DNA from: Arachnopeziza araneosa
Lineage: Eukaryota > Ascomycota > Leotiomycetes > Helotiales > Arachnopezizaceae
Reading direction: 5' to 3'
Length of the DNA: 64,000 bases
Assembly (NCBI GenBank): GCA_003988855.1
Contig: QYAI01000134.1
Location: 1-64,000 of the forward strand
Shown: piece after piece, positions 1 to 10,606 of the stretch
Layout: each line of letters opens with the position of its first letter
Position numbering within the stretch: the first letter of the stretch is position 1
Program-made: the position numbers and the translations under genes
Notes under the pieces: model-generated
What the model saw: the letters and a program-made list of their open reading frames with translations, nothing else
Database searches by the model: none
Told to the model about the DNA's origin: nothing

Positions 1-142
1 TCATGATTCTTTTAAAACACTATATATTTATATAGAGTGGTTGATTTTTACTTGATTTAATCGTCTCACCGGTCGCAAAAAAATTGGTTTTTGGAGGGGT
101 GTGCGAGTGTAGTGACCGTGCGTTTGCAGTGGAATACGAGTA
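1..142 (+). mobile_element. Terminal region of a pogo/Fot1-like transposon running off the left edge
   Basis: Bases 1-142 are an inverted, diverged copy of the left end of the element at 3494-4639. The match covers the terminal inverted repeat (TACTCGTATTCC read inward from 142) and about 70 bp of subterminal sequence that includes the GATTTAATCGTCT block. The outer end is next to a TA dinucleotide at 141-142, the usual target of pogo-type elements. The body of this element would lie to the left of the window. Seen directly: the repeat. Inferred: that a full or partial element continues outside. Confidence 0.7.
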
Positions 143-345
143 TCTACTACCTAGCCACCGATGGATCGCGTCTGCCTTTCAATGCCATTGGCGCAGCAAG
201 CCGTGTAACCACACGCCGCCATCATCCTCCGACCTGGTGGTCGTGGACAACTCGATCAACTTCTGTCGTCCCTCGAGAGACGCGGCAACGGACTCAACTT
301 CCTAGACCTCACCACGCGAATTCCGCGTGTCGATGAAGACCAGCC

Positions 346-3253
346 ATGGCCGAGTTTGGGCTAGTGGCCAGCGTGGCTGGGTTGATTTCTCTGGGCATCA
401 CTGTGTCCAAAGGTATCCTGGATTACTACGAATCATATCGTCACTCTCAAGATGGCATCAACGCCATGTGCGAATCCATTGAGGCAACCGGTAAGACTCT
501 TTTGGCCATCTTGCAACTCACAAGTGGAAAAGAATGGAATCATGCAATCCTGGAGATTGTGGCTGGCAGCGTTCGCGCCTGCCAAGGGTGCATCCAAGAT
601 TTGCGGAAGAAGTTGGAAAAGATCCGAATGGTCGCATCAGATGGCACCTGGATGACGTTATTCTCAAATGCGAAGAAGAAGACCTTGTATCCCTTCAGAG
701 AGAGCACGCTTGCCAAACTGAAGGAAATTTGCAACGAGATGAAGGATGATCTTAGCCTGGCAATAGACGCTCTAAACATGTACGACTACTCCACCCCTAG
801 TGTATAAATCGAGGGAAAGCTGATCTACAGGAAGAGATATAGGGACCATCGCCTTGCAACGACTCCAGAGTCTAGACTTGGCCTCAGCTGGGATACGGAA
901 GGATATAAACCAAGTCGATGGTAAACTGTCAAAGATGACAATCGAGGTGGAGAGCCTGGTAGCAGCACAAGACCGTAAGTTTCATTGCTTAGTGATAAAT
1001 CGTATCCTACTGAGAACCACGTAGGAGAACTCAAGAGAAATATCTATGCATGGTTAACCCCGCTCTCCACTGTCTTTGAGAACAAACAAAGAGGGTCTTT
1101 CGCTACTAACTCTCGTCAAGACTCTGGGGCTCAAGCTTTGCTAGAAAAAGATGAATTTGTTCAGTGGAGAAGTGGTATTGGCACAATACTATGGTGCACT
1201 GGATCGCGTGAGTCCCCTCTTGATATTTCCCGACAAGACTAGATCTGAATACAATTAACCTGCCTGAAGCTGGTATAGGCAAAACTATTACCGCGTAAGA
1301 AGTGCTTGAAGAACTCGCTTGATATCTATATTCATTGTTTTAGGTCTTACATAATTGATGTCCTTCATCGGGGACGAAAGGCCGATGATTATGGTATGGC
1401 TTTCATCTACTTTAGCTACAAAGATGCTGGAATTCAGACCCCAGTCAATTTAATAGCTAGTCTTCTGCAACAGCTGGTATCACAGAAGTCCGAATACTTC
1501 TCGGATCTACGTGCTTTGTACGATAAGCACGTTCGAGAGAATACGCGGCCGGATATCGGGGAGATCTCCGAGCTGCTGAAGGCCGTTGTATGGAGCTTCC
1601 CAAAAGTCTTCATCGTCATCGACGCACTTGATGAGTGTTCTGATACGAATGACGTGCGATTTATCCTCTTGGCCGAGCTGAGAAAAATTAAGAGTAGATT
1701 ATGTCTGCTAATAATGTCACGCCCTCTCCCAAAACTAGAGGATGGACTTGAAGATGCTGTTCGCATTCACGCCGAGGCTAGTGAGTCTGATATCAATAAC
1801 TACCTTGAAGACAGGCTTGCCGGTGTTATGACTCTACAAAGACATTTCGCAGATGAGCCTTCGTTGAAGAATACTATCATATCGAGTATCATTCAGAAGA
1901 TCAGGGGCATGTAAGCATAGTATCTACAATAATTGATGTAAGTATCATCAATGTTGATACTTTCTCAGGTTTCTTATGGCGCGGCTCTATCTGGATACAT
2001 TGACAACAAAGATAACTCGGCGCAAGATCAAATCCGCTTTGAATAACTTACCGGAAGGTCTTGATTCCATATATGACGAACTAATGCGAAGAATTCGTCT
2101 CCAAAACCCTCGTGATCATGCGGATTTGGCCATCAGAGTACTTGGCTGGATCTTTCATGCTGTCAGACCATTAACCGTCCAAGAATTACAACACGCGTTA
2201 GCTATCGAAACCGGAGATCGCGATCTTGACCAAGATGGAGTCCCAGGTTCCGACCTTTTGGTCTCCGTATGCGCTGGAATGGTTGTCATCAATCTCGAAA
2301 GTGACACCATCACGTTGGTCCACTTTACAGCCCAAGAGTATCTTCAGCATAGCGGAAAACAAGTCATGGATAATGCTCACCAGGACATAGCTTGTACCTG
2401 TGTAACATACCTTCTTTTTGACTGCTTCAATCTTAAAGCTATTGACAGTAGCAGAGGCGACAGCATTGAGCAGACGCTTGACAAACATACTCTTTTGAGC
2501 TATGCAGCCCAGAACTGGGGTGACCATGCGCGACAGACTGACGAGGAACACATTCTGGAACTCGTTGTCCGATTGCTTGAAGAGACCCAAAAAGTACACT
2601 TGATTGCGTTGGTAAAAGATTATGTCGACGCTCATTCCAAGACCACATACTTCAAGCCTAGATACCAAATCACGGGCCTCTCTCTAGCAGCATCATTTGG
2701 CTTGACAAGTGTGATCATGGAACTACTTCAACAGGGTTCAGATATCGACTACGCGGATTCAAACGGACAACGTGCTTTATACCGAGCCGTAGAAAATGGG
2801 CATATAGAAACGGTTCGGCTTCTATTGGAAAATGGCGCCGAGGTCAATGCTCCCGACCTTTCTGGGTGGACAGTCTTTCATCGAGCTTGTGCAGATGGAG
2901 GATTGGATCTTGCACGGTTGTTGCTACAGAAAGGAGCTGCAATAAATGCCGTCGACGGCTACAATGCTACACCTCTTTATCGTGCAGCTGAGTCGGGCTC
3001 CGAAACAGTTGTACGGTTTTTGCTTAGCAGACACGCGGATGTCACTGTGAAGAACGGCTATCTCCAAACCGCGCTGCATCGAGCCGCTGATTATGGCCAT
3101 GGTAGCATAGTTGAGCTCTTACTCAAACACGGTGCTGATATCAATGCTAAAGATCATTACGGCTACACGCCCTTTTATCGAGCTTCGGACCAAGGCCATG
3201 ATGATATTGCGAAAATGTTGCGAGAATATCCAAACCGCAAGGATGTACCATGA
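346..3253 (+). CDS. NLR/STAND protein: PF17111-like N-terminal domain, NACHT NTPase, ankyrin repeats
   Basis: Fungal NOD-like receptor, probably a cytosolic sensor in allorecognition or defence (known for the class; the ligand is unknown). My model joins 346-799, 831(or 843)-974, 1025-1207, 1270-1294, 1344-1910 and 1969-3253, all phases consistent, about 885 aa. The first intron is short and ambiguous (31 or 43 bp; both keep frame). The N-terminus MAEFGLVASVAGLISLG is typical of the fungal STAND N-terminal domain. Walker A GSPGIGKT is built across a 25-bp microexon. Walker B is FIVIDALDEC. The GMFLMARLYLDTL motif follows, then winged-helix-like sequence and about six ankyrin repeats to the C-terminus. 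No stops or frameshifts, so it looks functional. It lies between facing transposon ends (142 and 3494), and a decayed copy of its 5' end lies near 8.1 kb. Confidence 0.88.
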
Positions 3254-3493
3254 GATGACGGCTTTCGAGTAGTTAAGGAATTGGTATTTGATACTTTGTC
3301 TCTTTGATATTTTGGACTTCATGGGATAGTGTCGTAGGTCTTGGTATGGATACAAATTGGGGACTTTGTAGGATTTCTGGAAAATCTCAGCCACTTGTAT
3401 TCAACTTTTGCATTGTTTCTTGCGGTAGAAGCTCTGTTGGTACAATCACGTGCCAACACGTGAAGCCTGAATAGCCAGGCAGCCGGAACCCCA

Positions 3494-4639
3494 TACTCGT
3501 ATTCCCCTGCACTCGCACGGTCACCGCACTCACCCGCCCCTCAAGAATCCATTCTTTTTGCGACCAGTAAGACGATTAAATCAAGTAAAATTCAACTGCT
3601 TTATATATATTTATAGTGTTTTGGAAATATCATAAATAGAAGTTAAAAAATGATATAATAGAATATCTAAGAATTAAATCGGCTAGGAAGCTAGATATTT
3701 CGAGTTCGAGTAGCTCTTTCTGTAGAATTAACCCCACCTTGCCCTGAAGACCTCTCCGTCTCTGCTTCTATTGTCAACCTATTTAAATCAACTTCTAAGG
3801 CTTTATAAGCTACTTTTGGAAATTTAGATCGATTTTTAACTAGTGAGAGCTGCAGTTTTAGTGCTCGAGCAGTCTCTCGAGCCTCTACAGTAGCTGCTTT
3901 TGCGTTTTGCTTCCGGATCCGCTCTGCTAACTTCTCAGCTTTCTGCTTAGCCTTCTTGGCTGCTTCTTTAGCAAGCTTCTCTCCTCAAACGTGTAGAGCA
4001 ATTTGCTTCTGCTGCTCTTCGGCATCCTCTTTTGCTTGCTTTTCAGCTTGGAATTGATGCGCTCGTACGATTCGAGCAGGAGAAAAGAACTCTAGCTCCT
4101 TATGAGATTCTTCGCCGAGAAAATTAAGAGCTGCTTCTCTTTTGCCTTTTTCAGACTGCATTTTCAGAGGTCCTGTCTGTCCGTGCCGTCCACACATGGC
4201 ACTCTGTTCACGTGATATCCTGCTCATCACAGCTATTTCTTGAACGAAGTTTTGCACTATAGCAAAGGTTGAAGAAATACCTCTATTCGTGTATTTCTTA
4301 ATGTAAGAGACTAAAATAAGCTCTGCTTTATCAGTAAGAAGCCTACACCTCGTACTAATATAGGTAGCATAAGATGTTTGGACCTTGCGATGCCTTCGAC
4401 TAAGAATCGTCCTACTAATTTCAAACTTCGTACAGCTATATTTAGTAGCAATTAATTGATAATTTAAGCAAGGCATGCGATTAAGCTTATCGAGAGCTTT
4501 TAGAGTTGCTTGTTCTTTAGCTGAATAAACTATGGTAGCAATGATAAGAGAAGAAATATAGTGAGGGGCGGGGTAGGAAAATGGATTTTTGAGGGGCGGG
4601 CCAGTGCGGTGACCGTGCAAGTGCAGGGGAATCCGAGTA
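3494..4639 (-). mobile_element. Internally deleted pogo/Fot1-like DNA transposon with inverted repeats
   Basis: About 1.15 kb bounded by roughly 60-bp terminal inverted repeats: 3495-3555 inward (TACTCGTATTCCCCTGCAC) and the complement of 4580-4639 (TACTCGGATTCCCCTGCAC). TA dinucleotides sit at both edges (3494-3495 and 4638-4639), as expected for TA target duplication. The left subterminal region matches bases 1-142 of the window; the right subterminal region does not. The interior holds the two ends of a transposase but not its catalytic core, so it can at most be mobilised in trans. Autonomous fungal pogo elements are usually near 2 kb. Confidence 0.8.
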
Positions 4640-4674
4640 GCGGTAACCTTAGGCAAGGCCCGAACCTCCCGCAT
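3691..4674 (-). pseudogene. Transposase relic: HTH DNA-binding part plus C-terminal tail, DDE core missing
   Basis: The minus-strand frame from about 4530 downward reads like the CENP-B/Tc5-type helix-turn-helix of fungal pogo transposases (key stretch SCTKFEISRTILSRRH, then LLTDKAELILVSYIKKYTNR). Near 4190-4130 it jumps directly to the charged C-terminal tail of such transposases (FFSPARIVRAHQFQAEKQ). The 200-odd residue DDE domain that should lie between is absent. A TGA at 3985-3987 interrupts the tail; the same frame continues afterwards (EKLAKEAAKKAKQKAEKLAE) to a TAG at 3691-3693. So there is one large deletion and one nonsense change. Confidence 0.75.
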
Positions 4675-5019
4675 CAGATCGATCTCCCAAGAAGCCGATG
4701 AGAAGATAGTTTCAACAGAGTATCAAAAGCTTCACTCTCCCCCCTTTCAATACAATCACGATGCCTTTGCACCGTGGTATTTACAGGAGTACCCTTAAGG
4801 TCGATTTGCTTCCCATAACCGCCAGAGACGGCTGCCGTAGCAAGGGCCCGATCTTGGGGAACGACATTCGATCGGCCCATCGGGCGAATCAAATTTGGCT
4901 GATTCCTGGGCTGTCACATAACCTATCTGGCTTGTATATATGATATCCCAAACAACATAGATAAAGGCCAATTCACGACCGTATCCTTCATCTCGCACAC
5001 ACGTCTTCAACTATTCGTG
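4640..5019. other. Short intergenic stretch, probable monooxygenase promoter
   Basis: This runs from the transposon's right edge to the start of the FAD monooxygenase. I recognise no gene in it. A weak TATA-like TTGTATATATGATA lies at about 4931-4944, some 75-90 bp before the start codon. The small open frames here resemble nothing I know. Confidence 0.4.
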
Positions 5020-6159
5020 ATGGCTCAGCAACCGATCAAGATCGTTGGAGCAGGCATAGGCGGGTTGACACTTGGGCGTTGTCTGCTAACGCGTGGGATC
5101 CCCACGGTTTTATACGAGAGGATGTCATCAAGCCCGCGACATGGCTACGCTGTTACTCTCCATGCTTCCTCATATCGGCCTCTCTTACAGGTTCTGGGTG
5201 TAGATGAGTGGACCTTCAAGCGTCGCGTTGCTGTGGATGGAGCCATGGGCGGCAACGGTGCCATTGACCCAAACGGATTGGTATCTCGCGCTGCACCAGA
5301 ACAGTCTTCCTTTCGCGCGCACCGGGAAAAATTAGAGCGGCTTCTTCGCGAGGGTCTCGATGTTCAATCAGAGAATGCGCTCGATAAAGTGGAAGATGCA
5401 CCGGATGGCCGGCTGGTTCTTTGCATGCTAAATGGCCAGAAGCTGACATCGGACTGCGTTATTGGTGTTGACGGTCCTCACTCTAATACAAGGAAATCGC
5501 AGTCCCCTTCGACGGAGTTCAACATTCTCCCATTCGTCGTTTTCAATGGCAAGCGACGGGTACCCAGAGCATTATTCGATGAAGTTTATGCTCCAGCCAT
5601 GAAGAACACGAACATTGTCGAGCGAAAGCAAAACAACGTTGTGCTAAACATATCTATCAACGAACAAACTATTGGCATGGTTAGCATTTCATGGGTTTAT
5701 TCTAGGCCGTCTCGAGGTGCAGCAGATCCTCTTCACAAACCAAATCGATCTGTCGCTGGAGCCACCGACATCCCTGTAGAGTTCTACCAAGAGATTGGTG
5801 CTCTTCAAAACCTGGAGGAGCCCTTCAGGGAAGTGTTCAACGAGGAGAAGTTGAGGTACGAGCGAGTTCTACACTGGTTGATGCGATCGCTGTTGGTCGG
5901 ACTGCCTGAACTGCAGGACCTTGCGCGGAAGGGAATCTTCTTCATGGGAGATTCAATACATGCGGAGCCTATCATTGGCGGCCAAGGTGCGAATACGGCG
6001 ATTAGAGATGGCGTGGGATTGGCAGAGTGTATCTCTGAAGATGGGCTGGCCGGCATACCGAAGTGGTACGAGAAACAGTATCCTAGGTGGCAGCAAGGGG
6101 TTCAAAACAGTGAGAAAACAATCGCTGAGATCCATGCGGATACGCCAGCCGTGTTATAA
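5020..6159 (+). CDS. FAD-dependent monooxygenase (aromatic hydroxylase-like)
   Basis: Flavoprotein of the PHBH-type group A monooxygenases, expected to hydroxylate or epoxidise a small organic substrate with NAD(P)H and O2. Single exon, 379 aa. The ATG at 5020 is chosen because the codon before it is a GTG. Visible motifs: the N-terminal Rossmann dinucleotide site VGAGIGGLTLG at about residues 9-19, the acidic/Arg follow-up ending LYERM, the second FAD site VIGVDGPHSNTR near residue 150, and the GD-box variant GDSIHAEPIIGGQGAN near residue 310. Length suits the salicylate-hydroxylase-like fungal subgroup (about 380-430 aa). No membrane anchor or signal peptide. Its promoter is bounded by a transposon end 380 bp upstream. 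The substrate cannot be deduced. Confidence 0.85.
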   Translation: MAQQPIKIVGAGIGGLTLGRCLLTRGIPTVLYERMSSSPRHGYAVTLHASSYRPLLQVLGVDEWTFKRRVAVDGAMGGNGAIDPNGLVSRAAPEQSSFRAHREKLERLLREGLDVQSENALDKVEDAPDGRLVLCMLNGQKLTSDCVIGVDGPHSNTRKSQSPSTEFNILPFVVFNGKRRVPRALFDEVYAPAMKNTNIVERKQNNVVLNISINEQTIGMVSISWVYSRPSRGAADPLHKPNRSVAGATDIPVEFYQEIGALQNLEEPFREVFNEEKLRYERVLHWLMRSLLVGLPELQDLARKGIFFMGDSIHAEPIIGGQGANTAIRDGVGLAECISEDGLAGIPKWYEKQYPRWQQGVQNSEKTIAEIHADTPAVL

Positions 6160-6435
6160 GGGACGGAATATGTCACACTATTGATAAAATGAATCTGATT
6201 CGTGAAATTTGCCTCCATGTGACCTACCTTATGCGGCAAGCGGCTGTAGGTTCTAATACTTCTTGGAATTTGTACCGAAACGCATTTCATCTGATTCTTA
6301 GTTTCAAACTAAATATTTCATGCTCTTGGCAATCTCAAAACATCTATGCAACAGTGGCGGAAAACGACTGATATATGTACTGTTAGACGAATATTGAATT
6401 TTTCTTTTGGATGCTAATAGACGATTGTTTGAAAT

Positions 6436-7460
6436 GTCTGTTATCTAGGAGATTTAAAAATAAAAATAAACCTATACCAAACACTTCTTATAAACAGCGA
6501 GGAAATCCTCTTAGCAATCTGTTGCGCTTCGCTCTTCCTACTTAGTTTCCACAAGATAGTAGCGTATCTCTTAGAACTCTTAAGCGCAGTTACGACTAGC
6601 TTTTCGGCTTCACTAAAGCGCTTTAAACTTCGAAGAGTGGCGCCGAGGTAAGTCTTAGTTTTTAGAGTCAGAGGGTGTGCGTCTCGGAAGGTCTGCTGCA
6701 TGGTTACTAAGACTTCGAGCTCTAGCTCAGCAGCCTCGACTAAGCGGCCTTCTTTCTATCTTACTTCGGCGAGTTTGAGCTTTGTCCAAAGAAATAACAG
6801 ATTCGTTGTCCTAAAAAGTGAAAGTCTTTGCGCTATGATGCGTCGCTGCACCTTCTCTGTTTCTGCCCAGGGCCTTGCTCTTCGTGAATCTCAGCAAGCC
6901 GGGCTATACTGTCAATTGTATCAAGGTGCTGTTCTCCTAAAATTTGGAGACGCTTCTCTAACGCGAGTTTTCCTAAATTTTCCGCGGCATGGTAGAGACT
7001 TCTACGGCAATAGTCTATTGAGAGGTTCGACATTGTCGATATTGTTAAAGCATCCTCATCGCCTCGAAGTGCCTGGTATGCTCTGAGAAGCCTTTCGTCA
7101 ATAGTAAGAGCTTCTTGCCAACGAGATGCATGTCGGTATGTAGCTGAGAGTTCGGACATGAGGGTGAGAGTAAGCTCGCTAGAGGGTCTCTTCAGCGTCT
7201 CAGCTTCCTTCGGGAGATTCTCTTGCATTTAAATGATCAGGCCTTGCGGCTAGGTAGCACCATTCTACCAGAGATGTTCTACTGTCAAATCATGCGCCCA
7301 TCCCCGGACGTTAGTCTGTAATAGCCAGTAGCCTTCTCCCGTGGTAAAGCAACGTCTAGTAGGACTGAGCAAGCTTTCTACTAAGCCTCCCGAGTTCTCC
7401 TAGAGTTTGAATCCTAATTTCTTTAGTAATGACAAACTTAGCGGTCACTTGAACGTACTC
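6436..7460 (-). pseudogene. Decayed TPR (kinesin-light-chain type) repeat protein fragment
   Basis: Two minus-strand open pieces (7228-6833 and 6701-6441) carry tetratricopeptide repeats of the kind found at the C-terminus of fungal NB-ARC/NACHT-TPR receptors: AGRWQEAL-like helices (ASRWQEALTIDERLL), LGEQHLDTIDSIARLAEIH, DAHPLTLKTKTYLGATL, RSLKRFSEAEKLVV. The 130 bases between the pieces still encode TPR sequence (KLKLAEVR, stop, KEGRLVEAAELELEVL) but with a stop and a frame change. No NTPase domain or start is present upstream. I read it as a remnant of an NLR-like gene. Family assignment is fair; the identity of the parent gene is inference. Confidence 0.6.
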
Positions 7461-8034
7461 TTTTCGAAGTGAAACATCTACATAGCAACATTCTAGTCCC
7501 CAGCAAGGAGAACGGAAGGCCGCTTCTCAACGCATCGACCCTTCACGCTACCAAATTTACCGCATGCGATGGCACCCCTTTTAGTCTTCTGATATACGGG
7601 TACGAGCTGGGTAATAGTGCCCTGGTTAGGTTGTGGATGATGAACATTTAGTAGTTGATGATGAATAACTGGCGGTGGATGATAAGGGTAGTTTGGGTAG
7701 GTACGATTAAAATGGCGACACTTGGCATAACTTTCCTGCCTCTACAACTACACCTAAATTGCTACTTACTTAGTTAGGAAGTAGCTTTTCTTGTTCGAAG
7801 ACTGATCACCTCTTAGCTTACTCTTATATAATTAAGTTAGATACAGCTTGAAAAAATGACTACACTAGTGGACGTAATGTTGACTTGTTTATTAAATAAA
7901 GCCGTAGAATTATAAGATAATTTGAAATTCGGCAATCTGATAGAGCCACTTTGTGTGAGAACTCTAATATTCAAATGGACAGATCTCAAGCTCTTTCAGT
8001 TGATCACAAAATCACAAATCGCAGGCCAATGGGA
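7461..8034. other. Gene-free AT-rich stretch
   Basis: No supported gene. AT-rich, with short open frames only, between the TPR remnant and the NLR 5' remnant. Confidence 0.5.
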
Positions 8035-8165
8035 CGTTGTTGTAGATTGATGAGATCAACTTCTGCCGTCACTTCTTGAATATACGCAATGTATTAAATT
8101 TCCTAACCACGCCAATTCCGCGCGTTTATAAAGACTGACCATGGCTAAACCAGGGCTGCACATAG
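8035..8165 (+). pseudogene. Remnant of a second NLR gene: leader and start-codon region only
   Basis: Direct, diverged repeat of the 5' end of the NLR gene at 346-3253. Shared blocks: GATCAACTTCTG (about 253 and 8055), TCAACTTCCTAGACC against ATTAAATTTCCTAACC, then CACGCGAATTCCGCG against CACGCCAATTCCGCG, then GACCAGCCATGGC against GACTGACCATGGC. The ATG at 8141 corresponds to the ATG at 346, but the reading frame dies within a few codons. Nothing further of the NLR is recognisable downstream. Confidence 0.6.
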
Positions 8166-8817
8166 AATTAAAAGGGTTACGATAGTTTAGGAATAATTTC
8201 GCCAGGGACACAGGTGTTTGAAGATGGGGTCAAAAGCAGCGCTGAGGCGATGGTTTTACGCAATATGAAACGAAAATCTAACGGAAGCGGCTGTTCCTGC
8301 CTACTTCAACCTTTAACCACCTCTCTATATTTCACAAAGTAAATTTATCACGTAATCATACGGACGCTGCGCACCAGGCGGGTAGCGTAAGGTGAGTCAT
8401 CAGTCATTAGCTAACATAACGACTTTACAGTGTTTCTGCAACTCTCTTTACTAGAAAAAGAGCTCCATGTATTTTCAATCAACAATTGTAATCGAAATTA
8501 AAAATGGAAACTTCGCGTTTGTCTTTGAAGTCTAATTATTTTCAGCTGTGACTCCAGCAGAACTCATGTAGAGTTAACTACCCATAACTATAAACCATAG
8601 TTAAGAAACATATCATGAATTTTCAGTCTATTATGACATTAATTAAGATTTTATAATGGAACATGATTAAAAACCAGTAACCTAGACACAAATGAACCCT
8701 TTCTTCTCGCACGCTCAAACCCATCGTTAACCAGCTAACATATAGATTTAAAAGGCGTACAGATCAGAATATTCTGCTTTGATCAAATCGGCACCCTAGT
8801 TTCTAGTCAGTAATATT
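8166..8817. other. Gene-free AT-rich stretch
   Basis: Low-GC sequence downstream of the GMC oxidoreductase stop. I see no coding pattern in either strand. Confidence 0.5.
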
Positions 8818-8819
8818 CT

Positions 8820-10606
8820 TTAATGTAACTTAGAAGATGTGCGTACCTTCTCAGCAACCATATAAACCGCATTCTGAATGCGGCAATCCGGAATAACCGG
8901 GAAGACGCTAGCATCAATGACCCTCAGGCCCTTAACACCATGAACCTTCAACTTGTTATCAACAACTCCCTGCTCGATGTTCTTGGAGAGTCTGGTCGTT
9001 CCACAAGGATGGAAACCAGTCTGACTCCTCTCCAAGATCATCTTGTTCATCGCCTCATCGCTGTTTCTCGGCATGGGCCAAGGATAATCTTCGCCAATGA
9101 TATCCTTCATCCCCTCACCGTTCATGAGAATGTCATCCATGAAACGGACACCCTGTCTCAGAGCGACGATGTCCAGATCGTGGCTGAAGAAGTTGAGGTT
9201 GACCTTTGGTTGCACGAGAGGGTCAGCAGAGTACAACTCCACAGTACCATTTTTGGACAGGGGTCGGAGTAGATCGACGATGACGGTAACCCAATCACCT
9301 GTTGGTGGAGTGGGAATATGCCATTGGAAAGCATCTGAGAACATAGGCACGAAATCAATCTCGAAGTGTGGTTGCCCGCCAGGTCCGAAGGGATCGACAC
9401 CCCCATTTGCCTTTTTGAAAGCGACATATTCCTTGCTCTGGTTCAACCACTCATCGATGCGAGGGAAACCAACAAGCTCAAGAAGGCCACTGCCGAGCAT
9501 GCCGGTTCTATCACGGCGGTAGGCGGTAACAGCGCCGTCGTGCTGTGGCCCTGCGCGCAGAAGGTGCCCGTCCAATCCCATGCCCTCCTTGAGTTTGAAG
9601 ACATGGGCTAGAATGGGGTGGTCAAGGAGGTTCTGGCCGACGTGCTCTGACTTGACAAGGGTTTTAATGCCGTGGGCCGCGAGTTCCTTCTCAGGACCGA
9701 TACCGGAAAGCATGAGGAGCTTGGGAGACTCAAAGACACCCGATGAGACAATGACTTCTTTCTTTGCGGTAAAGGAGACGTCTTCTCCAGTAGCTCCGTA
9801 GACAGTAACGCCAGTACAGACACCATCCTGGATTATAAGGTTCTTGGAGTGAGTATCAGCCAAGATGGTAATATTTGGTTTTCCCTCCACGAACACATAG
9901 CTGCTACTTCTGAAACCCTTGTAGATGGTGTTCATGCAATGTGTCAATCCGCGCATCTCTCCAGAGTAGATATCCTCAGTCAAAGGCTGGCCTTTGGACA
10001 CCCAAGCCTTGGTCAATGCATCTCTGAATGGTTTGACCTCAGGAATCAAGTCCGAATGAGAGACGTGAAGAGGACCATTTCTGCCGACCTTGGCGAGAGA
10101 AGGATCATACAGCCCCTCATCATCATGATAAGAAGCTGGCTTATCAAAATATTCCTTCGTATTTTCCCAGTTCCAGTCCTCACCTCCAAATGCAGCCCAA
10201 TCATCAAAAGTAGCGGCCGAGCCTCGCACCCATGTGTAGTAGTTCAAGCAAGAAGAACCACCAAGAACTTTACCGCGAGTGTTGGGTTTTTCTATGCGCG
10301 TATACTCAGGTCGGTCGATCATGGTCGTCTTGTATGCCCAGTCGACTTCGGAGCCGCGGGTTTCGAATGCTCGAGCTGGTGTCGTGATGATGGGAATGTC
10401 TCGCGGGTTGCCCGGTCCAGCTTCGATCACCAAGATGCGGACATTTGGGTTCTCGGCCAAGCGACCGGCGACGACGTTACCTGCAGTTCCTCCTAGGAAT
10501 TGTTAATTGACCGAATAGAAAAGTAAATAAGGTGAGTATTGAGGAGAGATATACCTCCAACGACGATAAAGTCAAACTCTTGAGTATTTGCTGCGATGGA
10601 ACCCAT
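8820..10606 (-). CDS. GMC oxidoreductase (alcohol/choline dehydrogenase-like flavoprotein)
   Basis: Glucose-methanol-choline family flavoenzyme, oxidising an alcohol with FAD. Two exons, 10606-10555 and 10492-8820, intron 62 bp, 574 aa. The ATG at 10606 gives MGSIAANTQEFDFIVVGGGTAGN; the splice lies inside the FAD-binding GGGTAGN motif, which proves the first exon. Other marks: family signature 1 KVLGGSSCLNYYTWVRG, signature 2 SSGVFESPKLLMLSGIGP, and the C-terminal region with FHPCGTTRLSKN (active-site His) and a DCRIQNAVYMVAEK stretch holding the second catalytic position as Asn. There is no signal peptide, so it is probably intracellular, unlike secreted aryl-alcohol or glucose oxidases. 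Substrate unknown. Confidence 0.9.

Noticed and set aside
84..336. Two overlapping small frames before the NLR gene
   Set aside because: They lie in the transposon end and the NLR leader, with no protein-like conservation; the NLR start at 346 is clear.
4674..4892. 72-codon minus-strand frame next to the transposon
   Set aside because: I could not recognise any family, and it shares space with the monooxygenase promoter.
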